Source of the DNA: Rutstroemia sp. NJR-2017a BVV2
Lineage: Eukaryota > Ascomycota > Leotiomycetes > Helotiales > Rutstroemiaceae
Assembly (NCBI GenBank): GCA_002946415.1
Contig: NJPS01000062.1
Coordinates: 434,001-498,000, forward strand
Length of the DNA stretch: 64,000 nt
Direction of reading: 5' to 3'
The position numbers were made by a program, and so were the translations under genes. Within the stretch, counting starts at the first letter, position 1. Each line of letters opens with the position of its first letter. Below are positions 43,630 to 55,319 of this stretch, in pieces. The notes below the pieces were generated by a model. That model worked only from the letters and a program-made list of their open reading frames with translations. It was not told where the DNA came from and searched no databases.

Positions 43630-44330
43630 TTTCTCTCCTTCCTATGATATGAAAACAGGTGACGAGAAGGTCGAGGTTGCAGCAGAGCAGAGGAGAAAAT
43701 GAGTATGATAGTTAATCTGTGAAAGGTTTCAATGACAGCATTGACTAGGATATGAAGGGTCCAGAGTCCCCCACAAGTGGCGGGTGGCTTGCGGGATCTA
43801 TACCTCTTTCGTGCTTGATATTGTGCGCCCATCGATCGTGGAAACTTTTCCTCTTGATATTTTCCTCGTTTTTTTATGGTGTAGAATTTCCGTTCCAAAT
43901 TTTCTGAACTGATAATTTGAGTGCAAAGAGTGCAAAATTCATCTGGCCTGTCTTCTACGTATGATTTTGTCAATTTCTTTCCCAAATTGTAATCTTACAT
44001 GATCAAACCATCCTCAAACCTTCACCCAGATCCAGACTTTTCAAATCTAAGAAACTCCAGTCACAGCAGAAACTTCATGAGATGAAAAGGGAATAAAAGT
44101 TTTCAAACTTGTTGAAATGACCGACGCGCTCTATAGACACAAGGATAAAAACCCTCATTACACATTCATATCCTCTCAAAACAACCCATTTTTTTGGACG
44201 CACGCATTAGCAATATCACATAGTTTTCCTTCCCCTTTACCAACACCATGCTCGCTCATAATATCTCAGTATTGTCAGCCAATTGTAAAAGAGATTATGG
44301 TATAATAGTAACACAAGGTGAATGCGCCCA
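43630..44330. other. intergenic SDR promoter / CHS5 3' region
   Basis: A 135-codon minus-strand ORF (43578-43985) overlaps the SDR start and has no motif; treated as chance. Nothing else seen. Confidence 0.55.
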
Positions 44331-45602
44331 TCACAGAGCAACATCTTGGAAGCTAGCACCTCCTGGCGTCTGATTTCCGGAATTGGTTCCTTCCCCGGGC
44401 TTTTCAGTCAAGTCGTCTGCGGATACACCGAATGGTGCAGTAGGTCTAAGAGCGAGTTTTTGTTGTTCGACATCGGATGCTCTAGACTTCTGCTCTTCTG
44501 GAAGAGCCTTCTTTTCTTCTTCTTCCTCCTTTCCATCGTTCTCCCCCCCACTGCCCGAATCCTTCTCTTGTTCTTCTTCGTTCTCTTTCTCTGCTTTGGG
44601 GGTGTCTTTCGCAGGAGGCGTTGGTGGTATAGCTTGATGACCATTTGTAGCCGGGGGTGAAGTAGGTGGAGTTGCTACAGTCTCTCTTGGTGGCTCAGCT
44701 GGTACTGATTGAGGTTGAGCTGCATTTGAAATAACTTGTCTCTGTCTCGGGTCCGCATCAAGGTAATATTGTCTGACTCCCACAATCCTTCCTCCCCTCT
44801 CGCAACCCTCAACCCACTCTGGCCGCACAACCGGGATATTCATCTCCACAGCCTTCTCCCAAGCTATACCTCTTCCCTCCGTCGTGACAAAGTGCGTAGT
44901 ATCAATCCTCACACTATCCGCCATCTTCGCACCAATCCTTTCAACTGCTTTTACCAGACTATCCTTCAACGGAGCAGGTAGAATACCAGGCGTAACCGTA
45001 ATACCGCTCAAATCCGTCATCTTATGCGTCTTAACAACCACCTTCTCACTGCTGAAAGTCCCCGCCGTTGTCCTCAACACCAGATGAAAGCTATATTCCG
45101 TATCAACCGCCAAACCACTAATCTTCGTACTCAGCATCTGACTCGGTCGAGGAATGTTCCCCGCCTTCTGTCCATTTCGAAACAGCGACAAGGAGATGGC
45201 ATCGGCAGTCGCCAAGTCAATTGGGTCCCATTCTAGGACAACGGACGTCTGCGTAGCATTGCGACAGCGGAGAACGGGTGGACTGGGCTCTGATGCACCG
45301 AAGGAGTTGTAGATCGAGTCCTGCAGAGCCGTGAAAGCATTTTGGGATTTTTCTTCTGAGCCAATGTTGCGAGCAACGGTGATATCGACGATACTTCCGG
45401 ATATTATATTGGGTGGGAGGAGAATGGAAGGGAATTCGATCTGGAAGGCGTGTTAGATTTGTTGCGAGAGGACTCAATTGACATGTGCATGCAAGGTACA
45501 GATCGGCCGTTAAATTGGACAAGCACTTACCAATCTTTTGTCTTTGGTTAGCAAGACAGCCACTCCGGCATCGACTTTTCCCACGGTGAGCGAGATCAAC
45601 AT
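44331..45602 (-). CDS. CHS5: exomer scaffold CHS5, chitin synthase export protein
   Basis: Exons 45531-45602 and 44331-45440 give 393 residues; intron 45441-45530 (90 bp). Known role: Chs5 with ChAPs forms exomer at the trans-Golgi and exports chitin synthase III to the surface. Domains in order: the N-terminal dimer/ChAP-binding strand ([34 protein letters not shown]), an FN3 domain about 75-165 (PSPPVLRCRNATQTSVVLEWDP, VDTEYSFHLVLRTTAGTFSSE), a BRCT domain about 170-260 (LSGITVTPGILPAPLKDSLVKAVERIGAK, FVTTEGRGIAWEKAVEMNIPVVRPEWVEGC), then a Pro/Glu/Lys-rich low-complexity tail, shorter than the repeat-rich tail of yeast Chs5. Ends TPGGASFQDVAL. Confidence 0.95.
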
Positions 45603-45948
45603 GGCTGATGCGTTCTTGGTACCGAGTTATGGGTGTTATTTTGAAATACGTTGCGACAGCTTGCGATAGCTGCGACTCGATTGTGATCTAGCCTGGAAGA
45701 GCTCAGACGTGGATCCGTTCGCTGATTGGTTGTGTCTAATTCTAGCTGCGGGTGGTCATGTATCGGTTGAAGCATTTCTGGAACATTTATACAGCCATAT
45801 CTCAAGAAAGAAGACCTTCTGCTTTAGTTGCAGATTCAAAGTACGACTAACTTGGGACTGATGGGGAAACAGTATCATGAGTATGCAAGAAGCGGCATGG
45901 TAGGATTATAGTGGGAATTTCATTGCTTCTATGATTCTTGGGTATCTT
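45603..45948. other. intergenic CHS5 promoter
   Basis: No gene seen; probable CHS5 promoter and the 3' end of the next minus-strand gene. Confidence 0.55.
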
Positions 45949-46662
45949 CTAGTGTACATAATCTTTTCCACCATTCCGATTTCTAGGTACAGTGGATTGT
46001 GATTGAAGTCTTGGATCCTTCTTGTAGTAGCCCTTTTTGAACTTCTGTCCCGCGGCCTTATAGTTGTATTGCGCTGAACCTTCCGGTCTCCTGGCATTCC
46101 ACTTTTGCCCAGAGTCTGCTGCTGACCTCGAGTTCATCTTCTGCAATTCCTCAGTTTTGCTGATCAACTGGCCCACAACACTGTGCGCCTGTGCTTCTAA
46201 ATCCTCCATCTTCATCTTCAGCGCGGCTTCCGTCGCATGAGCGTAGATCGTCCCACGTATATCTCCATTCTCCCGATTCTTTTTGGAAGCATCAGGCCGC
46301 AGTTTCCCATGTATATCACAATCATGCTTCAAAAGAGCCTGCACGAAGGCAGATCTGATTCTCCTTTGTATTAGACTTCGCACGACTCTGAAGTTTCCTC
46401 CGGCAGCTTTGCTTGTAGTAACACCCAACCACAACGGATACTGCTGTGACTTGCGTAGAAGGTGGCAGCAGATTTTGTAATGTTGATGATGGTATGCATT
46501 GTCTATGGCGAGCCTGCTGGACATGTCAAAGGCATGGTGGGGAGATATGTGGGCAGAGAATCCTGAGTTGAGTTTTCCCTTAGGGCTTCGTGCCCATGGC
46601 ATGGACTCTGGCCCCTTCAGTGTTGACAGAACTGCTGCTCTTGCTTGTGCTTGGCTTATCAT
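45949..46662 (-). CDS. hypothetical basic protein
   Basis: 237 residues, uninterrupted, ATG at 46662. Lys/Arg-rich. Middle part RRIRSAFVQALLKHDCDIHGKL and GTIYAHATEAALKMKMEDLEAQAHSVVGQLISKTEELQKM looks helical (short coiled coil). The C-terminus is Gly/Lys/Asn-rich and positively charged (AAGQKFKKGYYKKDPRLQSQ), like RNA-binding tails. Upstream, a second minus-strand ORF (46698-46919) with presequence-like text (LWTRCLLDKRHNYATQ) could be a 5' exon, but I find no clean splice. A plus-strand ORF overlaps its first 164 bp. I do not recognise the family. Confidence 0.5.
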   Translation of the reverse strand: MISQAQARAAVLSTLKGPESMPWARSPKGKLNSGFSAHISPHHAFDMSSRLAIDNAYHHQHYKICCHLLRKSQQYPLWLGVTTSKAAGGNFRVVRSLIQRRIRSAFVQALLKHDCDIHGKLRPDASKKNRENGDIRGTIYAHATEAALKMKMEDLEAQAHSVVGQLISKTEELQKMNSRSAADSGQKWNARRPEGSAQYNYKAAGQKFKKGYYKKDPRLQSQSTVPRNRNGGKDYVH

Positions 46663-47077
46663 TTTGAAGGAAAGTCCAGACCCGCCAGTCTTAGATGTTA
46701 TCGGAGCGCTGCCAGGAGGTTTTCGAACCGACTATGCTGAGTGGCATAATTATGTCTTTTGTCTAACAGACATCGAGTCCATAACCTCCCGGGAGAATGG
46801 CGCATTCTGTGTTGCCCAGACCCAAAAACTTCCTTACAAACTACAACAGAACGAGCTAATCTCAATATGGCAAAAAGTGGTCCGTGACGCAGCACTAAAA
46901 ATCCAACCCCACCAAACATATCAGTCCAAATGGAAATCGAAATATCTACTTAACTACGCCGCTTCTCACCACAACCCATTATCCATCCGCCACAAAATCT
47001 CAACCAGAATAACTTCGAACCCTTACTTTCATATACATACACCCTCGATCAATAAATAAAAGAACAAAGAAGCAAAC
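46663..47077. other. intergenic, divergent promoter before TIF11
   Basis: Between a minus-strand hypothetical gene and TIF11. The plus-strand ORF reaching to 47059 is judged non-coding. Confidence 0.45.
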
Positions 47078-47690
47078 ATGCCTAAGAATAAGGGAAAGGT
47101 AAGCCACCGCCTCTTCTTCGCTGCAGCCGCTGCGACGTTCTAGGCTGACACGACTTCAACAGGGAGGTAAGAATCGTCGTCGTGGAAAGAACGAGAACGA
47201 CAACGAGAAGCGTGAGCTCGTATTCAAGGAGGAAGGTCAAGGTACATACCACCCTACCCCCATCTCCACTACCCCTCATTCCCTCCCACCACTAACCCCC
47301 AACCCAGAATACGCCCAAGTCCTCAAGATGCTCGGAAACGGACGTCTCGAAGCTCTCTGCTTCGACGGCAGCAAGCGGCTCGCACACATCCGCGGCAAGC
47401 TCCGCAAAAAGGTCTGGATCAACCAAGGCGACATCATCCTGCTCTCTCTCCGCGACTACCAAGACGAGAAAGGCGACGTAATCCTCAAATACAGCTCGGA
47501 CGAAGCGCGCGCGCTGAAAGCATACCGCGAATTGCCTGACACAGCCAAGATCAACGAGACGGACACCTACGGCCCCGGCGACGACAACGATCCATGCAAT
47601 TTCGATTTCGCCGAGGACGATTCTGATAGCGAGGAGGAGGAGGCGGATGGGGCGAAGCCGGGCAAGGAGATTGATATTGATGATATTTAG
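47078..47690 (+). CDS. TIF11: translation initiation factor eIF1A
   Basis: Promotes scanning and start-codon selection on the 40S subunit. Exons 47078-47098 (MPKNKGK), 47163-47241 and 47308-47690 give 160 residues. Basic N-terminal tail ([31 protein letters not shown]), OB fold ([60 protein letters not shown]), then the helical part and an acidic C-terminal tail ([24 protein letters not shown]) ending DIDDI as in other eIF1A proteins. The N-terminal exon of seven codons is fixed by the conserved [15 protein letters not shown] start. Confidence 0.97.
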
Positions 47691-48304
47691 AGGAGGGAGA
47701 GATGGATGGACGGCTTCCGCGTATGTGGAGGATGGAAAGAAAGACTGTCTTCTCTCTCAGTCTCGTCTATTTGGGTTTTTTTCTGATCCACTCGCTCGGT
47801 GGGCGAGAACCTCGACAGGCATTTTTCCTTCTAGTGGCTTTTCTTCTGACTGGTGGTATGCTTATAGTGGGAGAGACGCTGTATATGTACCTACTAGGCC
47901 TTCTAATTTCTTATCAAAAATTCAGTTTAGACATATATCTTATGCTGTTCATTCTGCCTAGCCACAAGTGATAGATGCTCCTCATGTAATAGTTGCTGTG
48001 ATTGATCAAATTGTTAATACATTGATACTACACAACACTGTTTGAGAAGCATTACATCGCATTGCATTGAATCATTCTTATTTTGTCTATTGATTATCAC
48101 TATCACTACCATCCTCAGCACCTGAGAATCTTCGTATGTGACATGCGATTCTCCCACGACTTCTTCGAGTCCCAAAAACCTCAGCTTCATCATCTTCATC
48201 TCCGTCTGAGAACTGCTCCATCTCAATCTACAAGATACCTAATCACACAAGCACCTAAACTATCACCACACCATACCATTCCAAAGTACCAACCTCTTCT
48301 CCAC
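47691..48304. other. intergenic, convergent TIF11 / LAS17 3' ends
   Basis: 3' flanks of two converging genes; AT-rich, nothing recognised. Confidence 0.6.
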
Positions 48305-50493
48305 CTACCAGTCATCATCTTCCGCCTCATCGTCTACCAAAAACAATTAGCATTAAATCCTCTCCCACACAAACACAAAAACCACAAAAAAGAAGGAAAA
48401 GAAAAGACTCACCACTAGCACTAACTTTCTGCTTCCTCTTATTCAACGCCGCAGCCAACGCATCCGCCAATCCACCACCACCACCACCCCCAGCCCCCGA
48501 ACTCGCCGCCGCAGCACCCTTGCTAGAAGACTCGGTACCCGGCACCATAGCCTGACTGCGATCTCTAATCTCGGAGCGATCAACTTTCTTAAGCGCGCCA
48601 ATACCGCCCGCTTTCTGGATCCCGGCGAGCAAGTTTGCGCGGTCGCCGGTAGCTTTGGGAGGTGCGGGTGCGCTGGATGCGTAGCCGGAATCGCGGTTTG
48701 GTGGTGGTGGGGGAGGAGCGGGGGGGCCGCCGAAGGAGGGTGCGGGGGGAGGGGGAGGTGGGGGACCGCCGAAGCCGGGCATGGGTGGTGGTGGTGGGGG
48801 AGCTGGGGGCCCACCAAATGAGGGGGCTGGAGCGGGTGGTGGGGGAGGAGGAGGAGGTGGTGCGGCTGATGATGGGAGTGGTGGAGCAGCCGAAGGGGGT
48901 AATGGAGGTGGGGGAGGGGCGCTCGATTGTGGGAGAGGTGGTGGAGGAGGCGCATGTGATTGAGGCAAAGGTGGTAGAGGTGGAGCATGTGATTGAGGTA
49001 AAGGTGGTGGGGGTGGTGCGCTTGATTGGGGTAAGGGAGGAGGAGGTGGTGGTAAATTGTCCCTTGCCGGAGGTGGAGGGACAGGACGAGTGGACGCAGG
49101 TGGTAGTGGTGGGGCTGCGGAAGTCGGGGTCTTTGGAGGCAATGGTGGGGGAGGAATTCCTGCAGGTGCTACAGCATGAGCAGTGCTTGAGTGCGGGAGA
49201 TCTCTTGCAGGAGGAGGTGGTGGAACCGGGCCTCTTTGTGGGGTTGGAGGAGGCGCCGTTGTCCTCGGACCTGTGAAAGGTGGGGGAACGCCGAATTTCG
49301 AACCTGACTCTCCTGGCTCGTAATCTTCGATAGGAGCCTTTGGCGGACGTGGAGGTGGTGGCGGTCCTGGATTTGATAGTGCGTGCGATCTTGAGGGGGC
49401 TTTGTTGTTGGTGTGCGCATATATTCCAGCGTTTTCCAAGGGTGGTGGAGCCGCAAACCTGGGCGGGGGTGGTCCCCTTGGTGGTGAGGCTTCTCTTGGA
49501 GGAGTTGGTTCTCTATGCTGTGTGGTTTCTGCCTTCGACCTTCGGGGAGCAGGAGGCGCGGGTGGTGCTCCTCGTCGTTGCTGAGAACTGTCAGAACGGG
49601 ATCGAGGAGCCGCTGCGGGCGGTGGTGGAGGCGGAGCTTTGTTTCTTTGGTTCTCAATGCCGTTGGGCGGGGACATAATTCCCTGTTGAGCTTGCTGAGC
49701 TTGCTGCTCCCTAATATAATCTGCGATAAAGTCTTGGTTGTCTCGAATCAAATCGTCCGTGATACCCATCTGCTTCAAGTCGTCTCCCCATGTCTCCCTC
49801 CAATTTGGATCGATCGCATCTAGTGCAGCATAATCGGATTTGCCCGCCTTAAAACTTCCGGCCGACATCCTGTTACTTTGAGATGGTGGAAGAATATAGC
49901 TGGGCGATTCCGGGGGAGTAGGCTGTATGGAAGGAGCAGAAGAATGTCGGTGACCACCAAAAATACCTCCAAGTAAACTATGTTTGTGCGCTGGCGCAAC
50001 AGTTCCTCCGAATGGGTTCGCCTTCGTTGCTTTACTGGCATTCTTCTCGCGGTCGTTCATCTTTTTGAGGAAAGTTCTGGCCTCCTTCTCGTCCGCAAAG
50101 CACAGCCCAGCCAGACATTCTTCGGTTTCGAAAGTGTGGAAGAAAGTTCTGTCTTGGTTGTAAGACCATGTGTCGTATATCTCTTGATCCCATATCACGC
50201 CTCTGTTCGTAGACTACAAAAAGTTAGCAAGGGCCAGTCGAACTGATCGTTTCGTGGGCCGGAACAGTGTGGGAGGAACGAACCGAAATATCGACGAGTT
50301 TGATCCAGTATGTATTTCCGACAAGGTCGTTCGCGAGCACTGCAGCTCCTTGCAGACCTGTATACGTCCATTTGTGTCTATTTGGGTATGCGATATAAAG
50401 ACGTGCTACCGCTACAGCCTGTATCTTGTTCGAGGCTTTCGGCACCTGGCGTTTGACCGTCTCTTTATCATCGTCCGATAATATGGAAGGCAT
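48305..50493 (-). CDS. LAS17: WASP family actin nucleation-promoting factor
   Basis: Activates Arp2/3 at endocytic actin patches. Exons 50284-50493, 48413-50213 and 48305-48333 give 679 residues. The WH1 domain is about 10-125 (NKIQAVAVARLYIAYPNRHKWTYTGLQGAAVLAND, WDQEIYDTWSYNQDRTFFHTFETEECLAGLCF). A GBD-like stretch follows near 190-230 (WGDDLKQMGITDDLIRDNQDFIADYIREQ). A very long proline-rich region of about 350 residues has PPPPLPQS repeats. The WH2 is DRANLLAGIQKAGGIGALKKV, and a second basic helix is LADALAAALNKRKQKVSAS. The acidic tail DDEAEDDDW comes only from the 29-nt last exon, giving the conserved terminal Trp needed for Arp2/3; reading through the 79-bp intron would lose it. Antisense ORFs across the proline-rich part are shadows of its biased codons. 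Confidence 0.95.
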
Positions 50494-51593
50494 CTTGGAT
50501 GTCTACGCAGCCTGTCCCGTGGCCGACGAGGTTCTCGGGTTTAAATAATATATTCCCTCCACAAGGTAGAGGCAAATTCAAGGAGGTCTTGAGGATACTA
50601 TGTGGTCGTGTGTTAAGTTAAGCTCGGTGTTGGTCGTGCTCGCACTTCTCGAAGCATTGAAACGCCGTTATGATTAAGGAGTGACTCGTAATTCTCGTGC
50701 CGGGCCGGAATGGACAAGCTGGACCAGAAGATATTGAAAATGAGCGTGATTTCCTGGATAGCCGAATACCGCAATGTTTAACATTTATGTGCGCATTATT
50801 CGCTGATCAAACTGTCACCGTCGAGGTTGGGCTAATTATGCACAGACTATGTAATCATGTAATAATGCTGGTGCTGGTGGTGCTCTGGTGGTCCTGAAAA
50901 GCTGCGCGCCGCTACGACAGAACGCCAAGGAACCGAGCCACGAGGTGGAGCCAAGCCACACAGATTGCGAGGAACGAGGACCGAGGAAACGAACGGAACC
51001 CCAAAGACTTCGTATCGGCTGAGGAGCGATGGGGACAGCAGGAAAGGAGCTACACACTCAAGAACTTATAGATTCATATATTCATTCAACGCGCGTCCTT
51101 TCGCATGAGATACTACTTCTCTACATCACTGATTCAAGGCAGCCACTTAACCATTTCTCATGGACAACATTGCGCAAGCACAGATATTTCTGGTTTCCAG
51201 GCCCGGTGAGGCGCAGAAGCTCGAGAGTCTACATGTGGGTTATGTGGGTTAATCCGGCAGCGCCGCCATCCGTTCTTCAATCGCAATGTAGAATCACACA
51301 GCAGCAGCAGCACTTATATCAACAACGACAGCCTGGTGAATTTTAGAGGAGCATCATACTTTAGTAGCTAAACATTATCATCGTATAATATCTTTAACAT
51401 CCTATCCCCGATGTCCGTCCGCCCAATGCAATTGCAACTACATGCCTATCAAATGCCTCTTGCCTTCCCATCATTGGACTCCGAGATTCTCGTTCTCTTA
51501 AGGTGTGAAAGTATCATCGCTCATAGTCTATAGTTACAATTAGTTTAGCCCTTGACTATGATACGACATGCCATACCGAAACCGAAAAGAGCT
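50494..51593. other. intergenic LAS17 promoter region
   Basis: About 1.1 kb without a gene. Contains a short CAG run near 51300-51313. The LAS17 promoter should be at the left end. Confidence 0.55.
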
Positions 51594-51848
51594 TTACTTG
51601 TTCAATTCCGCAGTCTTGGCTTGACGATCCTCCTTAGATCCCTCTTGCTCAGGCATGCTGTTGGGAACCACAGGTCCTGGGTTTGCCGCGTGGTGACGGA
51701 ACTCTACTTTGTCGCCCTTTGGTTCATCATCTTTGTGGATGGGGTGGTCGCTGGCAGTAGATGTGGTCTTTGATGAGGCATCTTTTCCGATCTGATCGGT
51801 GATGCTGGTGGTCGTACGCTCGCTGGATCCGTCTGTTTCGGCAGGCAT
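51594..51848 (-). CDS. small hydrophilic stress-type protein
   Basis: 84 residues, single exon, no hydrophobic core; predicted disordered. The C-terminal half (KVEFRHHAANPGPVVPNSMPEQEGSKEDRQAKTAELNK) resembles a small conserved ascomycete protein I know only as hypothetical; the N-terminal half is Ser/Thr-rich (SSERTTTSITDQIGKDASSKTTST). Composition is like small hydrophilins induced by stress or in conidia. Three AGGGG/CCCCT boxes and a TATA-like run lie upstream, which fits stress control. Function not known. Confidence 0.7.
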   Translation of the reverse strand: MPAETDGSSERTTTSITDQIGKDASSKTTSTASDHPIHKDDEPKGDKVEFRHHAANPGPVVPNSMPEQEGSKEDRQAKTAELNK

Positions 51849-51893
51849 GATGTGATGATGTGATGATGGTTTTGCTGAAAGTGTTTTAAAGTA

Positions 51894-52003
51894 AGGGGAT
51901 ATTCAAATATTGCAGTCGATTTGGAAATGCGTTCTTGTGAATGAATTACTTTGTACTGAGGGGAAGCTTGTGTCTACACATATATAAAGCCATCATTGCC
52001 CCT
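51894..52003 (-). promoter_or_regulatory. three STRE-like AGGGG/CCCCT boxes and a TATA-like run
   Basis: AGGGG at 51894-51898 and 51959-51963, CCCCT at 51999-52003 (plus-strand reading), and tatataaa at 51981-51988, all within 160 bp upstream of the small stress-type gene. TGACGT, a CRE-like core, follows the last box. STRE sites work in both orientations in yeast; the role here is inferred. Confidence 0.45.
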
Positions 52004-52261
52004 CATGACGTAGGCCAAAAATGGAGGACGACGCTTCTCTAAGCCGCCTGACATGACGATTCCCTAAGCTTCATCCAGTAATAATCTATGAAATCAGACT
52101 TTCCTCACACATACCAAGTGTTCGTGGATGGCACTTTTTCGTGATAGGCCAAATTTCCATGGCATTTGGCGCATCCTGATCGATCGAGAAGCTAACGTTC
52201 CACATCGCAAATCGCGTCAACACCTCGGCTGCCCCAGGTTGACGCGCCATGCAACCTAGAC
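52004..52261. other. divergent promoter of small protein and XPF
   Basis: Completes the 413-bp divergent intergenic space (51849-52261). No gene seen. Confidence 0.55.
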
Positions 52262-55099
52262 ATGTCTTCTGCAAACGGCGATCAACAACCCGTGAAGCTG
52301 TCATTGCCTTTAGTAATATCATATCCCACCAGAAAGATTACTTGATTGGTCAGCTAACCAGATTCGCAGAAATACCAGCAAGAAATATTTCAAGAGCTTC
52401 GACAGAAAGATGAGCTTGTCGTTCTGGCCCGTGGGCTGGGGCTTCTGCGCCTTGTCACGAATCTCCTTCATTCATACGATGCGGCCGGCAACAATCTTAT
52501 AATATTGGTTGGCGCGGATGAGCGAGAGAATGGATGGATTGGAGAGGCGCTGGCGGAACATGCTGCCATCAGCATGGCTCCAAGAGCTCGTGGCTTGAGT
52601 GTAGTCAATACAGATGTCATGAGTGTCGGCACAAGAGAAAAGATGTATGCACAAGGAGGAATCTTTAGCATTACATCTCGAATTCTTGTTGTGGATCTCT
52701 TGACAAGCCTATTAGACCCCGAAACCATCACCGGCGTTGTGGTTCTACATGCAGATAAAGTGGTAGCTACATCGCTGGAAGCATTCATTCTAAGAATATA
52801 CAGACAGCGCAACAAGGTCGGGTTTCTGAAGGCATTTTCAGATAATCCAGAACCGTTTTCCAGTGGATTCTCGCCCTTGTCGACCATGATGCGAAATCTC
52901 TTTCTACGAAATGTCTCAATATGGCCTCGATTCCACATCAACGTAGCCCAGGCGCTGGAAGGGAAGAAAAAGGCAGAGGTCATCGAACTGGAAGTTACAA
53001 TGTCGGAATCAATGCGGGATATCCAGAATGCAATAATGGAATGCGTGGAAGTCAGCATTGGAGAGTTGAAGAAGGGCAACTCCGGCCTGGAAATGGAAGA
53101 CTGGAACGTGGACAGCGCTCTTCATAAACAATTCGACATAATGGTCCGCAGGCAACTCGATCCTGTCTGGCATAGACTTAGTTGGAAAACTAAACAAATT
53201 GTCAACGACTTGACAGTTTTAAGAGGCATGCTGCATACATTGTTAACGTATGATGCTGTGTCATTCAACCGACATCTAGACACCATCCTCGCAGCGCATT
53301 CACCCCCGCCGGGCTCTACAAGACAGAGCCAATCTCCCTGGCTTTTCCTTGATGCAGCACATACTATATTTGACACTGCGAGACGGAGAGTTTATACTGG
53401 CAAAACTGTGAAAACGGATGACATCGATACTCTAAAACCGGTATTGGAGGAACAACCCAAATGGTCAATACTGGCAGAAGTGTTGGATGAAATCGACCGG
53501 GACCTTTATTTTAATCCTATTCCAATGGATGATTCCAATGGAACAATCTTGATCATGTGTACAGAAGGAGCGCAATGTCGGCAATTACGAGAATATCTCC
53601 AAAGTATGCACACTCGTCCGGAGACCGATGAGAAAGACGAGAGTGATGAGCATGAGCCATCGGCAGAACTCATGATGAGGAGAAAGCTACGGAGTTACTT
53701 GAATTGGAAGAAGGAATTTGCCAAGATCAGCGCTGCTCTGTTCAATGAGAATCAGAATGCTTTGAACGGTACTAGCACCCTGAACAGCAGTTCTCGAGGG
53801 AAAGCGCCTGCAAATAAACGAAGACGGGTACGGGGTGGTGGAACTGCAGGCTCTGGACTAACGCGAGCCACGAATGGCAGTATACAACCAGCGGAAGAGA
53901 AGCCGCTTGAAGTTGCCGAGCTCATGTCAGAGCTACGGCCTACGGAAGCAGAATCTTTGCAAAAAGAAGATATAGTTGCGGACCCATTAGACGACATGGA
54001 AGATTTCTACCAACTTTATGAGATGAAAGATCTTGTGGTTGTGCATGCTTATGATGGAGATATGGACGAACATCTTCTCGAAGAGGTCAAACCCCGGTAT
54101 ATCATCATGTACGAACCGGACACATCATTCGTTCGACGAGTAGAAGTTTACCGGTCCTCCCATAACGACCGGAATGTAAGAGTCTACTTCCTATACTACG
54201 GCGGCTCAGTAGAAGAGCAACGCTACCTATCCTCAACCCGCCGAGAAAAAGACGCTTTCACCAAACTCATCAAAGAAAAAGCCAACATGTCCGTGGTCCT
54301 CACCCTCGACGCCCACGGCATTGAAGACCCGCAAGAAGCCTTCCTCCGCACAATCAACACCCGCATCGCCGGCGGTGGGCGTCTCGTCGCCACGGCACAG
54401 CCCCCGCGCGTCGTAGTCGACGTGCGCGAATTCCGCTCCTCGCTCCCCTCCCTCCTGCACGGCCGCTCCATCGTCATCGTCCCCTGCCAACTCACCGTCG
54501 GCGACTACGTGCTGTCCCCCAGCATCTGCGTCGAGCGCAAATCCATCAAAGATCTGATCTCCTCCTTCAAAGACGGCCGCCTGTACACCCAGGCCGAGAC
54601 CATGCTCCAGCATTACAAGTCCCCTATGCTGCTGATCGAATTCGACCAGGGGAAGTCCTTCACCCTCGAACCCTTTGCCGATCTCTCCGGCTCGCTATCC
54701 TCCGTCTCTGCGACTTCCTCTTCAGACCTGCAGTCTAAACTCGTACTCCTGACGCTCGCCTTCCCAAAACTCCGCATCATCTGGAGCTCCAGCCCGTACC
54801 AGACGGCGGAAATCTTCGAGAGCTTGAAAGCGCAGGAGATGGAGCCGGATCCGGTGCTGGCGGCGAGGATTGGGCTGCAGGGGGGCGAGAGCGCAGAGGA
54901 TCAGAGCTTTAATCGGGAGCCGCAGGATATGCTGCGCGTGGTTCCGGGAGTCACGGGAAAGAATTTGGGGAATTTGATGGCTGAGATGGGGAGTCTAAGG
55001 GAGGTGGCGAATGCGGGGGTGGAAGAGTTGGAACCGGTTGTGGGGAAGGAGGCGGGGAGACAGATTTGGAGGTTTTTTAATAAGAGTGTTTTTGAGTAG
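52262..55099 (+). CDS. RAD1: structure-specific DNA repair endonuclease XPF/RAD1 (mus-38)
   Basis: Catalytic partner of ERCC1/RAD10; cuts 5' of lesions in nucleotide excision repair and removes flaps in recombination. Exons 52262-52312 (17 codons) and 52370-55099 give 926 residues; intron 52313-52369 with AGCTAAC branch. The inactive helicase-like N-terminal half begins KYQQEIFQELRQKDELVVLARGLGLLRLVTNLLHSYDAAGNN, then LVGADERENGWIGEAL. A linker has an NLS-like run (APANKRRRVRGGG). The ERCC4 nuclease domain is about 695-835 with VVVDVREFRSSLP and the metal site ERKSIKDL (about 738). The C-terminal tandem HhH is about 865-925 (MLRVVPGVTGKNLGNLM, VVGKEAGRQIWRFFNKS). The last 700 bp are much more GC-rich at third positions than the rest. 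Confidence 0.96.
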
Positions 55100-55300
55100 T
55101 TTGTTTGTATGGGGGAGGGAGTGGGAATGGGCCATTTGTGGTTGTCTATATGTCTGCGTACTAAATAACAGCTTAGCCGGCTGCTCTGGGCTATAGACGG
55201 CTTCTCATATGGAAAATCAAAAGGTATTTCATGGGAAGACGAACTCCGCATCTCCGTATCTGAACTTCTGAAGGTCTATTCGTAGTCAGCTACTTACCGA

Positions 55301-55319
55301 CCTACCTACCTACCTACCT
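55301..55319. repeat. CCTA microsatellite
   Basis: Almost five copies of CCTA, about 200 bp downstream of the XPF stop codon. Confidence 0.9.

Noticed and set aside
43578..43985. 135-codon minus-strand ORF overlapping the SDR start
   Set aside because: It covers the SDR ATG in another frame and has no motif; the SDR exon explains the coding signal.
46499..47059. 187-codon plus-strand ORF before TIF11
   Set aside because: Overlaps the start of the minus-strand hypothetical gene and extends into the TIF11 leader; amino acid pattern shows no domain. The minus-strand frame is longer in its own right and more protein-like.
48662..49276. 204-codon plus-strand ORF within LAS17
   Set aside because: Gly/Val/Glu-rich mirror of the proline-coding repeats on the other strand.
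54233..54613. 126-codon minus-strand ORF inside XPF
   Set aside because: Lies over the conserved ERCC4 nuclease domain; shadow of GC-rich codons.
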